Assembly: GCF_009827515.1 (NCBI RefSeq)
Contig: NZ_WTYO01000004.1
Coordinates: forward strand, 186,001-250,000
Reading direction: 5' to 3'
Length of the DNA stretch: 64,000 bases
Source: Pelagerythrobacter marinus
GTDB lineage: Bacteria; Pseudomonadota; Alphaproteobacteria; Sphingomonadales; Sphingomonadaceae
Part shown: one piece after another, positions 1 to 8,911 of the stretch
Layout of the letters: every line of letters begins with the position of its first letter
Position numbering within the stretch: position 1 is the first letter of the stretch
Position numbers and translations under genes: made by a program
Notes under the pieces: generated by a model
The model's database searches: none
What the model was told of the DNA's origin: nothing
Seen by the model: only the letters and a program-made list of their open reading frames with translations

Positions 1-1383
1 CGAATCCCGGCTTGGTACGATGCCGAAGGCCGGGCCTACGTCGCCACCAGCGAAGAGGAAGCCCAGGCCCAGGCCGGCGAGGGCGTCGGCCTGACGCGCG
101 ACCCCGACGTGCTCGACACCTGGTTCTCCTCCGCGCTGTGGCCTTTCGCCACGCTCGGCTGGCCGGAAGAGACCGACCTGCTCGCCAAGCACTATCCGAA
201 CGACCTGCTGATTTCCGGCTTCGACATCCTGTTCTTCTGGGATGCGCGGATGGCCATGCAGGGGATGCATTTCCTGGGCGAAGCGCCGTGGAAGCGGCTC
301 TATCTCCACGGGCTCGTCCGCGCGGCGGACGGTTCGAAGATGTCGAAATCCAAGGGGAACACGGTCGATCCCCTCGGCCTGATCGACAAGTACGGCGCCG
401 ATGCCCTGCGCTTCTTCATGGCGGCGATGGAAAGCCAGGGCCGCGATATCAAGATGGATGAAAGCCGGGTGGAGGGCTATCGCAACTTCGCCACCAAGCT
501 GTGGAACGCGGCCCGCTTCTGCCAGGCCAACGGCATCGGCGGCAGCGCCACGATCGCCGCGCCAGAAGCGAAGCTAGCGGTCAACCGCTGGATCGTCGGC
601 GAAGTGGTCGAAACGCTGGCCCTGCTCGACAAGGCGATGGCCGACTTGCGCTTCGACGCGGCGGCCAATGCGATCTATCACTTCGTGTGGGACACGTTCT
701 GCGACTGGTACCTGGAACTGATCAAGGGCCAGGTGGACGAGGAAACGCGCACCGTCGCCGGCTGGGCGCTCGACCAGATCCTCGTCATGCTGCACCCGTT
801 CATGCCCTTCATTACCGAGGAGCTGTGGCACGAACTGGCCCCCGCGGGCCAGCCGCGCCCCTACGAACTGATCCTCGCCAAGTGGCCCGCGCCCGAAGCG
901 CAGTGCGATGCCGCGGCCAAGGCGGAAGTCGAATGGCTGATCGACCTGACGCGCAACTTGCGCGGGGCGAAGAACGAAGTCGGCATTGCGCCGGGGGCGA
1001 AGCTGGAAGCCTGGCTGCCCGAACCGTCGGACGTGGCGGGCAAGGTCCTTTCGGGCAATGCCGCCGCGCTCGAACGCGTGGCGCGCCTTTCCGCGGTCCA
1101 CACCCGGCCCGCCCCCGACGGCGCGGCGCTGCAGGTCGGTGCAGGGCGCGACGCGCTGGTGATCCCGCTGGAAGGGCTGATCGACATCGCCGCGGAAAAG
1201 GCGCGCCTCGCAAAGGCGCTCGCCGCGGCGGAGAAAGAGGCGAAGTCGCTCGAAGGGCGGCTGAACAACGCCAATTTCGTCGAACGCGCCAAGCCCGAAG
1301 CGGTCGAAAAAGCCCGCGCCGACCACGCCCACCACACCGCCGAGGCCGCGCGGCTGAAGGCGGCACTCGAACGGCTGGGCTAG
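1..1383 (+). CDS. valS: valine--tRNA ligase, C-terminal part (5' end outside window)
   Basis: Class I aminoacyl-tRNA synthetase that charges tRNA-Val in the cytoplasm. The frame is open from base 1, so the N-terminal half, including the HIGH motif and most of the editing domain, lies upstream of the window; 460 codons remain. The class I signature KMSKS is at bases 337-351, preceded by the WFSSALWPF segment typical of ValRS. The anticodon-binding helical domain follows ([15 protein letters not shown]). The C-terminal end is Ala/Lys/Glu-rich with the heptad character of the ValRS coiled-coil arm that contacts the tRNA elbow. IleRS and LeuRS are unlikely because that arm is characteristic of ValRS. 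Confidence 0.96.
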   Translation, partial: RIPAWYDAEGRAYVATSEEEAQAQAGEGVGLTRDPDVLDTWFSSALWPFATLGWPEETDLLAKHYPNDLLISGFDILFFWDARMAMQGMHFLGEAPWKRLYLHGLVRAADGSKMSKSKGNTVDPLGLIDKYGADALRFFMAAMESQGRDIKMDESRVEGYRNFATKLWNAARFCQANGIGGSATIAAPEAKLAVNRWIVGEVVETLALLDKAMADLRFDAAANAIYHFVWDTFCDWYLELIKGQVDEETRTVAGWALDQILVMLHPFMPFITEELWHELAPAGQPRPYELILAKWPAPEAQCDAAAKAEVEWLIDLTRNLRGAKNEVGIAPGAKLEAWLPEPSDVAGKVLSGNAAALERVARLSAVHTRPAPDGAALQVGAGRDALVIPLEGLIDIAAEKARLAKALAAAEKEAKSLEGRLNNANFVERAKPEAVEKARADHAHHTAEAARLKAALERLG

Positions 1384-1418
1384 GCGGCGCACCGGTCAGA
1401 ACGCACCACCCAACCCAC

Positions 1419-1531
1419 CGTCATGCTGAACTCGTTTCAGCATCCATCGCGCCTCCGTGTACCGTCGGTGCCGGAGGAGGAATGGACCCTGGGGCGAAGC
1501 TGGCCCAAGGCCAAACAAGTTCAGTGTGACG
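1419..1531. repeat. REP/MITE-like inverted-repeat element
   Basis: The left end (1419-1438) reads CGTCATGCTGAACTCGTTTC. The reverse complement of the right end (1511-1531) reads CGTCACACTGAACTTGTTTGG. The two ends match at about 16 of the first 20 positions, giving a roughly 113-bp unit with terminal inverted repeats and no ORF. It lies between valS and queE. From memory, sphingomonad intergenic regions often carry a sequence of this kind (GTCATGCTGAACT...), so a dispersed non-autonomous element is likely. Only one copy is seen in this window. Confidence 0.6.
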
Positions 1532-1741
1532 GCGCTCGTGGCGCCGACCGCGCCGCAGCGGCTTCCTCCCTGCCGGGCAGCGAGGATTTTCCTACATCGG
1601 CGGATTGTGCAATGGGGTGGGCATGACTCGCCCCATCCCCTTCCCCGCCGCCGGTTCTGCCGGGCGCGCGCAGGGTGGATTTTTTTGCCCCAGGACAGTG
1701 GTCCATGCGGTCCATGTCTCAACATATCATCGGCGCGGGCG
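1532..1741. other. intergenic stretch, no gene seen
   Basis: This is the remainder of the valS-queE gap. Short ORFs here have no recognisable motif or ribosome binding site. A T-run (TTTTTTT, about 1680-1686) follows a GC-rich segment but no clear hairpin was found in front of it. A promoter for queE presumably lies here; no convincing -35/-10 pair was identified. Confidence 0.4.
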
Positions 1742-2476
1742 ATGCCGCTGACGCTGGCGACGCAATCGCCGGGGGAGCCGGAGATCTTCGCCTCGCTGCA
1801 GGGCGAAGGGCCGAGCGCGGGGATGCCGGTGGCGTTCCTGCGGCTGTCGCGCTGCAACCTTGCCTGCCAGTGGTGCGACACCGCCTATACCTGGCACTTC
1901 GCCGGCGACGAGCGCCCGCATCGCTCGGGCGAGACGTTCGACCGCAAGGCGAACCAGCTCGTGCTGGGGGAAGCGGACGTCGCGAGCCGGATCGCCGCGC
2001 TGGGCCAGGGGCGCCTGGTGATCACCGGGGGCGAGCCGCTGCTCCAGGGCGGCGCGCTGGCGCGGATGCTCGAACACCTGCCCGATATCGCGGTGGAAGT
2101 GGAAACCAACGGCACGGTCGCCGCGCCGCCCCGGCTCGACGTCAGGATCGATCAGTACAACGTCAGCCCCAAGCTGGCGCATAGCGGCAACCCGGCGGAC
2201 CTCGCCCTGCTGCCCGAACGGCTGGATGCCTATGCCACCGATCCGCGAGCCTGGTTCAAGTTCGTGATCGCCGCGCCGGGCGACGTGGACGAGGTGCTCG
2301 CCCTCCAGGCGCGCTATCGCTTCCGCCCGGGCCGCGTGTTCCTGATGCCCGAGGGGACCGACAGTGCGACCTTGCGCGCGCGCGCCGAATGGCTCGCGCC
2401 GTTATGCCTCGAACACGGTTTCCGGATGAGCGACCGCCTGCATATCCACCTCTACGGCGATACGCGGGGGACGTGA
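1742..2476 (+). CDS. queE: 7-carboxy-7-deazaguanine synthase (radical SAM)
   Basis: Radical SAM enzyme that contracts 6-carboxytetrahydropterin to 7-carboxy-7-deazaguanine on the route to preQ0 and queuosine. The 244-aa protein has the [4Fe-4S]-binding CNLACQWC motif (Cx3CxxC) near residue 38, followed by DTAYTWHF, and the SAM-contacting TGGEPLLQ segment. The substrate region FASLQGEGPSAGMP is near the N-terminus. This ATG was chosen because homology begins directly after it; the open frame extends upstream without recognisable sequence. The Shine-Dalgarno sequence is weak. It converges on the HerA-like gene with only 5 bp between the stops. No other queuosine gene is in the window. Confidence 0.93.
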   Translation: MPLTLATQSPGEPEIFASLQGEGPSAGMPVAFLRLSRCNLACQWCDTAYTWHFAGDERPHRSGETFDRKANQLVLGEADVASRIAALGQGRLVITGGEPLLQGGALARMLEHLPDIAVEVETNGTVAAPPRLDVRIDQYNVSPKLAHSGNPADLALLPERLDAYATDPRAWFKFVIAAPGDVDEVLALQARYRFRPGRVFLMPEGTDSATLRARAEWLAPLCLEHGFRMSDRLHIHLYGDTRGT

Positions 2477-2481
2477 GCGGG

Positions 2482-4257
2482 CTAGCGCCCCTGCGAACGC
2501 CAGCGGCGCACGACCCGCTCGACCACTTCGTCCTCGCCGCCGCCCCTGCGCCACAGCTCGACGAAGCTCGGGTCTTCGGAAGCGGGGCGCTTAGCGTCTT
2601 CCAGCGCGTCGAAGTTGACCCGCATCGGGATCGCCACGCCTTCGCCGCAGATGATGCATTCGCGGTTGCGCAGCGCCGGGATCGAATCGAGGAACCCGCG
2701 CGCGCCCTCGGGCATGGCGGCCTTGACGAAGGCCTGGTCGCGCTCGTTGTTGAGGCGCATCGACAGGATCGTGCCGCATTGCGACAGGACCCCTTCGGCA
2801 AGGTCCGACGGGCGCTGCGTGATCAGGCCCAGGCTGATGCCGTACTTGCGCCCTTCCTTCGCGATCCGCCCCAGGATGTTGCCCACCGACGACCCTTCGG
2901 CATTGGCCTCGCTCGGCACGTATCGGTGCGCTTCCTCGCACACCAGCAGGATCGGCCGGGTCTCCTCGTCGCGGGCCCAGATCGCGAAATCGAACACCAG
3001 CCGGCTGAGCACCGCCACCACCGTCGCGGTGATGTCGGACGGGACGCCGGACACGTCGATGATCGAGATCGGCTTCCCCTCCCCCGGCATGCGGAAGATC
3101 TTGCCGATGAATTCCGCCATCGTGTCGCCCACCAGCATCCCGGAGAACATGAACTGGTACCGCGGATCGCCGCGCAGTTCCTCCAGCTTGGTCTTGATCC
3201 GCATGTAGGGCGCGGAAGACGTCGCCTTGTCGAGCCGGCCCATCTCGTTCTGCAGCTCGGCGGCGAGGTCGGACAGGAGATAGGGGATCGGCGAATCGAC
3301 GGTGATCTTGCCCATCGCTTCGGCCATGCGGTTCTTCGACCGCGCGGCCAGCAGGCACTTGGCCAGGATGTCCATGTCCACCTGGCGCTCGTTCCCGCTC
3401 GACGTCAGCAACGCCTCGCAGTGTTCCTCGAAGTTCATCAGCCAGTAGGGCAGCTGGAGGTTCGAGACGTCGAGGATCAGGCCGCCCTGCCCGAACGCCG
3501 CGGCATATTCGCCGTGGGGATCGATCATCACGACATGCCCGTCGGGCGCCGATTCGCAGATCCGGTGGAGGATCAGCGCGGCGGCGGTGGACTTGCCGGT
3601 CCCGGTCGAGCCGAGCAGCGCGAAGTGCTTGCCCAGCAGGGCATCGACATAGAGCCCGGCGCGGATGTCGCGCGTGGGATAGACGGTGCCGATCTCGATG
3701 CTGGCGCGGCCGTCGCTGGAGTAGATCTGGCGCAAGTCGGCGGTGCTGGCCGGGTAGATCTTAGCCCCCGGGACGGGAAAGCGGGTGACGCCGCGGCGGA
3801 AGCCCCGGACGCGGCCGGTCAGCTTCTCCTCGGTCCCTTCGCCCAGGAAATCGACATCGGCCAGGATGCCCCCGCCCGAACGGCGATCCTGCCGCTGGTT
3901 GCGCACGCTGGCGAGCAGCCAGGCGTTGCCGATGCGGATCTTGATCTGGCTGCCGACCTGGCCGGCCAGCGCGACCGAGGGGTCCTCGTCCGACATGCAC
4001 TGGTTGAGGCGCCCGATATCGAGCGCGACCTGCGCCCCCGCACCGGCGACCTCGGTCACTACCCCGATGGGCAGCGCCGCGTTGTCGTCGGCGCACCGGG
4101 CGGGCCGGGGCGAGTCGGGCGGAGGGGACGCGGGCCTTTGCGGTGCCGCCGGCTGCGCCTGGCCGACCGCGCGCAGCGGCGCGGCGGTGGGACTGCCGGC
4201 GTCCGCGTGGGTGGACGGCCGGCGCCGGGCGGGACTGCCGTGGCCAAGATCGGTCAT
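2482..4257 (-). CDS. HerA/DUF87-type ATP-binding protein
   Basis: Predicted FtsK/HerA-superfamily hexameric ATPase of 591 aa. Residues 1-58 are Pro/Ala/Arg-rich and probably disordered. A beta-rich HAS-barrel-like region follows (about 62-200), then the P-loop GSTGTGKST at 216-224, the MIDPHGEY segment, and a Walker B region ending LLVCEEAHRYVP. The C-terminal GLITQRPSDL segment is typical of HerA/VirB4-like sensors. HerA proteins usually work with a NurA nuclease in DNA-end processing, but no nurA is nearby, so the bacterial role is unknown. The first 58 residues are weakly supported as protein; no alternative ATG was found just before the barrel. Confidence 0.85.
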   Translation of the reverse strand: MTDLGHGSPARRRPSTHADAGSPTAAPLRAVGQAQPAAPQRPASPPPDSPRPARCADDNAALPIGVVTEVAGAGAQVALDIGRLNQCMSDEDPSVALAGQVGSQIKIRIGNAWLLASVRNQRQDRRSGGGILADVDFLGEGTEEKLTGRVRGFRRGVTRFPVPGAKIYPASTADLRQIYSSDGRASIEIGTVYPTRDIRAGLYVDALLGKHFALLGSTGTGKSTAAALILHRICESAPDGHVVMIDPHGEYAAAFGQGGLILDVSNLQLPYWLMNFEEHCEALLTSSGNERQVDMDILAKCLLAARSKNRMAEAMGKITVDSPIPYLLSDLAAELQNEMGRLDKATSSAPYMRIKTKLEELRGDPRYQFMFSGMLVGDTMAEFIGKIFRMPGEGKPISIIDVSGVPSDITATVVAVLSRLVFDFAIWARDEETRPILLVCEEAHRYVPSEANAEGSSVGNILGRIAKEGRKYGISLGLITQRPSDLAEGVLSQCGTILSMRLNNERDQAFVKAAMPEGARGFLDSIPALRNRECIICGEGVAIPMRVNFDALEDAKRPASEDPSFVELWRRGGGEDEVVERVVRRWRSQGR

Positions 4258-4381
4258 GGAATGGTCGTTTCCTTCGCTCTTCCCCGCCCGCGTGGCTAGC
4301 CCGCGCTAGGTTAAGATCGGGTCAACGCCGGGGCGTGAAGAGGGTGGCGAACGGGCGGCGAACGGGCGGCGAAAGGGCGCG

Positions 4382-5134
4382 TCAGATCATCGCGAAGAGG
4401 CGGCCCGCGATCCAGCCCGTGCCGACCGACATCAGCACGGCGAGCAGGCCGTAGAGCAGCGACTGGCGCTCCGCGAAGACTTCGACGAAGCGCTCGAAGC
4501 CGACCTTGCGCACTTCCACCTCGGCAATGGCCGAGGCGATCACGCGCCCGCGGGTGATGGCAAACGTCTCCGCCGTGTAGGTGCCCGTCTGCACGTTGGA
4601 CGGCAGGCTGATCCGCGCCTGGTAGAGCACCTGTTCGCTGATCTGCACCCCGTCGGTCACTTCCTTGTAGAGCCCCTGCCGGCGGCGCAGGTCGACCAGC
4701 CCGGCGGTGAAGCGCGCCTGTTCTTCGGGATCGATCGTGCCGCTGGGGGAGAGCTGGAGATGATCGAGGCCCAGTTCGTAGATCACGGCCGTGCGCTCGT
4801 CGACGAGGTCGTCGATCGGGCGCGAAGAGGCGATCGCGAAGAACGAGGGCGCGGACTGGAACGCCGAGCTGTCGGCATTGACCCAGATCCCGCCGACGCG
4901 CGCCTTCTCGCGCACGGTGATCGGCTCGGTCGGGCCCTTCAGGACCACGACGATATCGTAGTCCTGCCCCGCCCGCGCCCCGGTCGGGTCCAGGATCGCG
5001 CCGAACAGCAGCAGCTCGGTCCCGGTGAAACCCTGCTGGACCTGGATATCGTCCTGCGAGACCTCGGGCACGAGGATCGGGTCGCGCTGGGCCGACAGCA
5101 TCAGCAGGGCGAAGAGGAGGAACACCCGCTTCAC
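4382..5134 (-). CDS. TIGR02186-like membrane-anchored protein
   Basis: A 250-aa protein starting at GTG. Its first bases overlap the stop of the upstream TSUP transporter as GTGA (5131-5134), so the two genes are translationally coupled. It begins with a hydrophobic signal-like segment (VKRVFLLFALLML), followed by a long beta-rich extracytoplasmic region, and ends in one transmembrane helix (LLYGLLAVLMSVGTGWIAG) with a very short cytoplasmic tail. The pattern fits the alphaproteobacterial family TIGR02186, which sits beside TauE/SafE transporters. Its biochemical role is not established; an accessory subunit of the exporter is an inference from coupling. The open frame continues upstream through the transporter gene; that part is not coding. 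Confidence 0.75.
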   Translation of the reverse strand: MKRVFLLFALLMLSAQRDPILVPEVSQDDIQVQQGFTGTELLLFGAILDPTGARAGQDYDIVVVLKGPTEPITVREKARVGGIWVNADSSAFQSAPSFFAIASSRPIDDLVDERTAVIYELGLDHLQLSPSGTIDPEEQARFTAGLVDLRRRQGLYKEVTDGVQISEQVLYQARISLPSNVQTGTYTAETFAITRGRVIASAIAEVEVRKVGFERFVEVFAERQSLLYGLLAVLMSVGTGWIAGRLFAMI

Positions 5135-6045
5135 AGCGGCACCACCGTGTAGATCTCGTCCGGCCGGACGAAGAGGCCGAAGAACATGCGCAGCGCCACC
5201 AGCAGCACGATCGCGGCGAGCACGAGGCGCAGGTACTCGGGCTTGAACTTCTGCGCGATCTGCGTGCCGAACTGGGCCCCGGTGACCGACCCGATGAGGA
5301 GCAGCGCGACCAGCACGATATCGACCGCGTGGGTGGTCAGCGCGTGCATCATCGTCGTCGCCATCGTCACGAACAGGATGTTGAACAGCGAAGTGCCGAC
5401 GACGACGTTCGCGCTCATGCCGAGGATATAGAGCATGGCGGGGACGAGGATGAACCCGCCGCCCACGCCCATCAGCATCGTCAGCGCGCCGACCGCCACG
5501 CCCAGCAGCAGGGGCGCGATCGGCGAAATGTAGAGGCCCGAGCCGTAGAAGCGCCAGCGCAGCGGCAGGACGGCGATCAGCCGGTGATGCCGCCGCTTGC
5601 GCGCTGGCGGCTTCTCGCTCGCCTCGCCCGGGCGGACGGCTTCCCACGCCTCGCGCGCCATCAGCGAGCCGATCGTTCCCAGCATCACGACGTAAAGGAT
5701 GCTGATGACCGTATCGATCTGGCCGATCGCCTGGAAGAAGCGGAACAGGAGCGCGCCGATGCCCGCCCCGATCACGCCCCCGCCGACGGTGACCGCGCCC
5801 ATGCGGTAGTCCACCCCGCCGCGCCGCCCGTGGGCGAGCACGCCCGAGACGCTCGCGCCTGTGACCTGGGTGGAGGCGGAGGCGGCCGCCACGGTCGGCG
5901 GAACGCCGTAGAAGATCAGCAGCGGCGTGGTGAGAAAGCCCCCGCCCACCCCGAACAGGCCCGACAGCACGCCCGTCAGCGCCCCCAGTGCGATGATGAC
6001 CAGCCCGTTGACCGAGAGGTTCGCAATGGGGAGGTAGACGTCCAT
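5131..6045 (-). CDS. TauE/SafE (TSUP) family anion exporter
   Basis: Integral inner-membrane protein of 304 aa with about eight hydrophobic segments in two related halves. Each half carries the family signature, first GLFGVGGGFLTTPLL and then LMGVGGGFILVPAML. TSUP proteins move sulfite, sulfoacetate and related sulfur-containing anions. The substrate here cannot be read from the sequence. A basic loop (about residues 150-162, RKRRHHR) separates the halves, as expected for a cytoplasmic loop. It is the first gene of a two-gene unit with the TIGR02186-like protein. Confidence 0.88.
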   Translation of the reverse strand: MDVYLPIANLSVNGLVIIALGALTGVLSGLFGVGGGFLTTPLLIFYGVPPTVAAASASTQVTGASVSGVLAHGRRGGVDYRMGAVTVGGGVIGAGIGALLFRFFQAIGQIDTVISILYVVMLGTIGSLMAREAWEAVRPGEASEKPPARKRRHHRLIAVLPLRWRFYGSGLYISPIAPLLLGVAVGALTMLMGVGGGFILVPAMLYILGMSANVVVGTSLFNILFVTMATTMMHALTTHAVDIVLVALLLIGSVTGAQFGTQIAQKFKPEYLRLVLAAIVLLVALRMFFGLFVRPDEIYTVVPL

Positions 6046-6137
6046 GCTGACGCACTAAGCCCCGGGCAAGGAACCTGCAATGCCATAGCCGTCGCGCCGG
6101 CCCGCAGGGGCGCTGCCGCGGCGGCGGAGCGGGCGGT

Positions 6138-7322
6138 TCAGAACCCCGCCGAGAGGGTGATCGCCACGCCCGAACCCGGCGCGCTGTCGCCGGCCACGCG
6201 CAGGCGGTAATCGACCGCGAGGCGCGCAGGCACCGGCCCCACCGCGAGATCGAAGCGCGCGCTCGGCCCCAGGTCCAGCCGCGCCGCGCCTTCCTGCGCC
6301 CCGCCCCAGGCCGCGGCGCCGGCGCTGACCGTGCCGAGATCGAACCGCGCAAGCTCGCGGTCGATCCGCGCCTGGCCGTCGACGAAGGGGGCCGCGAACG
6401 TGCCGCCGACATAACCGGCCTGGGCATAGGCTTCGCCGCGCAGCCCCGCCGGCAGATCGGCCGGCGGCAGCGCGGTCACCGCCACGACGGCGGGCCGCAC
6501 TTCGGTCCGCCCGTCGGCATGACGCGCCAGGCGCAGTTCGGGCTGGATTGCCAGGGGCACTGCCGGCAGCGGCCGGGCGGCCAGCCCGGCGGCCAGTTCG
6601 CCTTCGCGGCCCGCGGCGAGCGCGCGGCTCGCGCGCAAGTAGACGGCGGGCCCGCGCGGTGCGCCGGGATCGAGGCGGTAGCGGACCACTGCCCCCGCCT
6701 GGCTCCCCCCATAAGTGCTGCCCGGCGCGGCGCCCGTCCCCTGCGCACCCCCGGCCCCGGGCCGGAGGAGAAGCCACGAATCGAACGACCAGCGATCCGG
6801 GCGGTCGGGCCCCACTTCCTGCACCCACGGCCCGCCCGCTTCCGCGCGCTCCAGCCCGGCCCAGGGCGGGCGGGCGGCGGCGTTCTGGCCAAACATGCCG
6901 GCCACGTCGTCGGGAACGGGCAGGCTGCCCATCGCCGCCAGCCAGAGGAGCTGGTGGCTGGCCATGACCGAACCCGGCATTCCGGGCGCTCCGGGTGCCG
7001 CCCCCTCGGCGCCCCCGCCCTGCGCCGGCCGTGCGCCGATGCCCGGGCGTGAACGCGCTTTCGGCAGGATTGCCCGGTGCCAGGCCGCGGGGGCCGGCGA
7101 GAGTGCGGCGCGCGCGCCCTCGGACGCTCCACCGCCCGCGGCAAGCGGCAGGGACCCGGCCGCCGCGACCCCGGCCGCGGCCTGGCCGAGGCTGCCCAGC
7201 GCCGCCACCGGCACGGCGAACGGCGATTGCCAGGTCACCGCGCGACCGCCCACCCAGCAGGCGAGCAGCACGGCCAGGACGACGAGCGGCTGCCCCCGGC
7301 GCTGTCCGCCCGGGGCGATCAC
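6138..7322 (-). CDS. NfrA C-terminal-domain-like exported protein
   Basis: A 394-aa protein starting at GTG, overlapping the stop of the upstream glycosyltransferase as GTGA (7319-7322). One N-terminal hydrophobic helix (PLVVLAVLLACWVGG) is followed by a long Gly/Ala/Pro-rich linker to about residue 180. A beta-strand-rich domain beginning near YGGSQAGAVVRYRL and ending in an aromatic residue (ITLSAGF) then runs to the end. This last domain resembles the C-terminal domain of NfrA, the outer-membrane partner of NfrB in the E. coli phage N4 receptor system, but the TPR region of NfrA is absent. Pairing with an NfrB-like glycosyltransferase supports the call. An outer-membrane or periplasmic role in polysaccharide export is inferred. 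Confidence 0.6.
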   Translation of the reverse strand: MIAPGGQRRGQPLVVLAVLLACWVGGRAVTWQSPFAVPVAALGSLGQAAAGVAAAGSLPLAAGGGASEGARAALSPAPAAWHRAILPKARSRPGIGARPAQGGGAEGAAPGAPGMPGSVMASHQLLWLAAMGSLPVPDDVAGMFGQNAAARPPWAGLERAEAGGPWVQEVGPDRPDRWSFDSWLLLRPGAGGAQGTGAAPGSTYGGSQAGAVVRYRLDPGAPRGPAVYLRASRALAAGREGELAAGLAARPLPAVPLAIQPELRLARHADGRTEVRPAVVAVTALPPADLPAGLRGEAYAQAGYVGGTFAAPFVDGQARIDRELARFDLGTVSAGAAAWGGAQEGAARLDLGPSARFDLAVGPVPARLAVDYRLRVAGDSAPGSGVAITLSAGF

Positions 7323-8830
7323 GCCGTTTCCGTCCGCGTCATCGCGGGATGGAGGCGATGTTCGGTCTTGTCCCACCGGGGCGTCTCCCCGCCGAGGCTG
7401 CGGACATAGGCGAAGAGCGCGCGGCGCGCGGCCATGATCGCGACGATGTTCGCCAGCGGCAGCCGCAGGACCGCGCGGCCCCCTTCGCGCAGCCCGTATT
7501 CGCGCGCGGTGAAGGCGAAGCGAAAGGCGCAGCGCCAGAAGAGGAAGGCGAAGTTGGCCCAGACGATCGCGACGAGCGGCGGCGAAAGCGCGGGCCGCCG
7601 GGCCAGCCCGGCCAGTTCGGCGGCCAGCCCGACCGCGAAGAGCAGCAGCACGAGATAGGCGATCGCGAGGATCAGTGCGTTGAACGGCCCGCGCCGGTCG
7701 CGCAGGCGCATCCAGACTTCGGCCGCGGAGCCTTTCCAGCCGAGCCGTTCCCAGCCCTGGAAGGCGATTCCGAAGACCCAGCGCGTCTTCTGCCGGACCG
7801 CGGGGCCGAGGTGCGAAGGGAAATAGGCGCGCGTGGCGATCAGGCGCCCGTCGCGCGCGCGCCGCCGCACGAACCGCGTTCGCCCGCCCATCGCCGCGAT
7901 GCCGAGACCGATCTCGTAATCCTCCGTCAGCGATTCGGCCGCGAAGGGCGCATTGCCGCCGCGCAGCGCGGCCAGGCTCGCCAGCGCCTCGCGCCCGATC
8001 GCGCAGCCGACCCCCGCCAGCGGGATGGCCGCCTTCAACGCGTCTCGCACGACCAGCGCCTTGCCGTGGGCTTCGGCGAATTCCTCGCAATAATGGCTGC
8101 CGACCCAGCGCGAGCGCGGCTGCGGCAGCGGCAGGACGGGCAACTGCACCAGGTCGGCACGGGCCATCGCCCGGCGTATCAGGTGCAGCGCGTCGGGATC
8201 GGCCATGTCCTCCGCATCGTGAAGCACGACCATGGCGGCGCGCGCGCCGCTGCGCCGCTCATCGTCTTCCAGCGCGCGATAGAGGCGGTTCAGGCAATCG
8301 GCCTTGGTCGTCGGGCCCAGCGCCTCGTGCACGACGATTCGCACGCGCCCGTCGTTGCCGGCCGCCCGGGCAGCGGCGGCGATCGTCGCCGGATCGTTGG
8401 CGTAACAGCCGACGTAGATCCGCAGCGCCCGGTCCGGCCAGGCGCGCAGCATGTGGCCGATCGTGGCGCCGATCACGGCCTCTTCGCGCCAGACGGGCAC
8501 GAAGACCGCGGCGGTCCCCGGGCGCGCGGCGTTACCGCCCGTCTGCCGCGCCACCGCTACGCCACCACCGACACCGCCCCGGATATCGCCAGTGCCAGTG
8601 TCCATGCTCGTGCCGATGCCATCGCCATCGACGGCACCGCCGCCGGCACCGCCGGCACCCGGATCGAACACCCGCGTCCGCGCACACCCGCTCAGCCGCA
8701 GCCAGATCCACGCGAGATCGACCGCGAACTCGTCGAGCGCGCCGATGAGGAAGAACACCCCGGCGAACAGCAGCAGCTCGCGCTCAAGCAGCACGAGCCA
8801 GTCGAACAGCGCGAAATCCGCCGGTCCCAT
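7319..8830 (-). CDS. NfrB-like membrane glycosyltransferase family 2
   Basis: A 503-aa inner-membrane GT2 protein. The N-terminal membrane segment (about 8-48) leads to a cytoplasmic GT-A domain with VFVPVWREEAVIG, the metal/donor motif LHDAEDMAD, the catalytic TEDYE and the QKTRW acceptor motif. Membrane helices then occur at about 385-410 and 425-445. This arrangement is that of NfrB, which makes the novel glycan exopolysaccharide in E. coli. Between the membrane segment and the GT domain lies an unusual Gly/Asp/Thr-rich insertion (residues 57-103). It is translationally coupled to the NfrA-like gene. A c-di-GMP-binding PilZ or MshEN domain, as in full-length NfrB, is not seen. Confidence 0.85.
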   Translation of the reverse strand: MGPADFALFDWLVLLERELLLFAGVFFLIGALDEFAVDLAWIWLRLSGCARTRVFDPGAGGAGGGAVDGDGIGTSMDTGTGDIRGGVGGGVAVARQTGGNAARPGTAAVFVPVWREEAVIGATIGHMLRAWPDRALRIYVGCYANDPATIAAAARAAGNDGRVRIVVHEALGPTTKADCLNRLYRALEDDERRSGARAAMVVLHDAEDMADPDALHLIRRAMARADLVQLPVLPLPQPRSRWVGSHYCEEFAEAHGKALVVRDALKAAIPLAGVGCAIGREALASLAALRGGNAPFAAESLTEDYEIGLGIAAMGGRTRFVRRRARDGRLIATRAYFPSHLGPAVRQKTRWVFGIAFQGWERLGWKGSAAEVWMRLRDRRGPFNALILAIAYLVLLLFAVGLAAELAGLARRPALSPPLVAIVWANFAFLFWRCAFRFAFTAREYGLREGGRAVLRLPLANIVAIMAARRALFAYVRSLGGETPRWDKTEHRLHPAMTRTETA

Positions 8831-8911
8831 CCCCTTTCCCCCCGGCCAACTTACCTAACTAACCACCGCCGCCCTTGCAACGCGCGACGAAATCCGAAAT
8901 GGAGCCTTCCG

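Noticed and set aside
2389-4299. A 636-codon frame antisense to the HerA-like gene
   Set aside because: Arg/Asp/Gln-rich shadow typical of this GC content. The opposite strand has Walker motifs in the right order.
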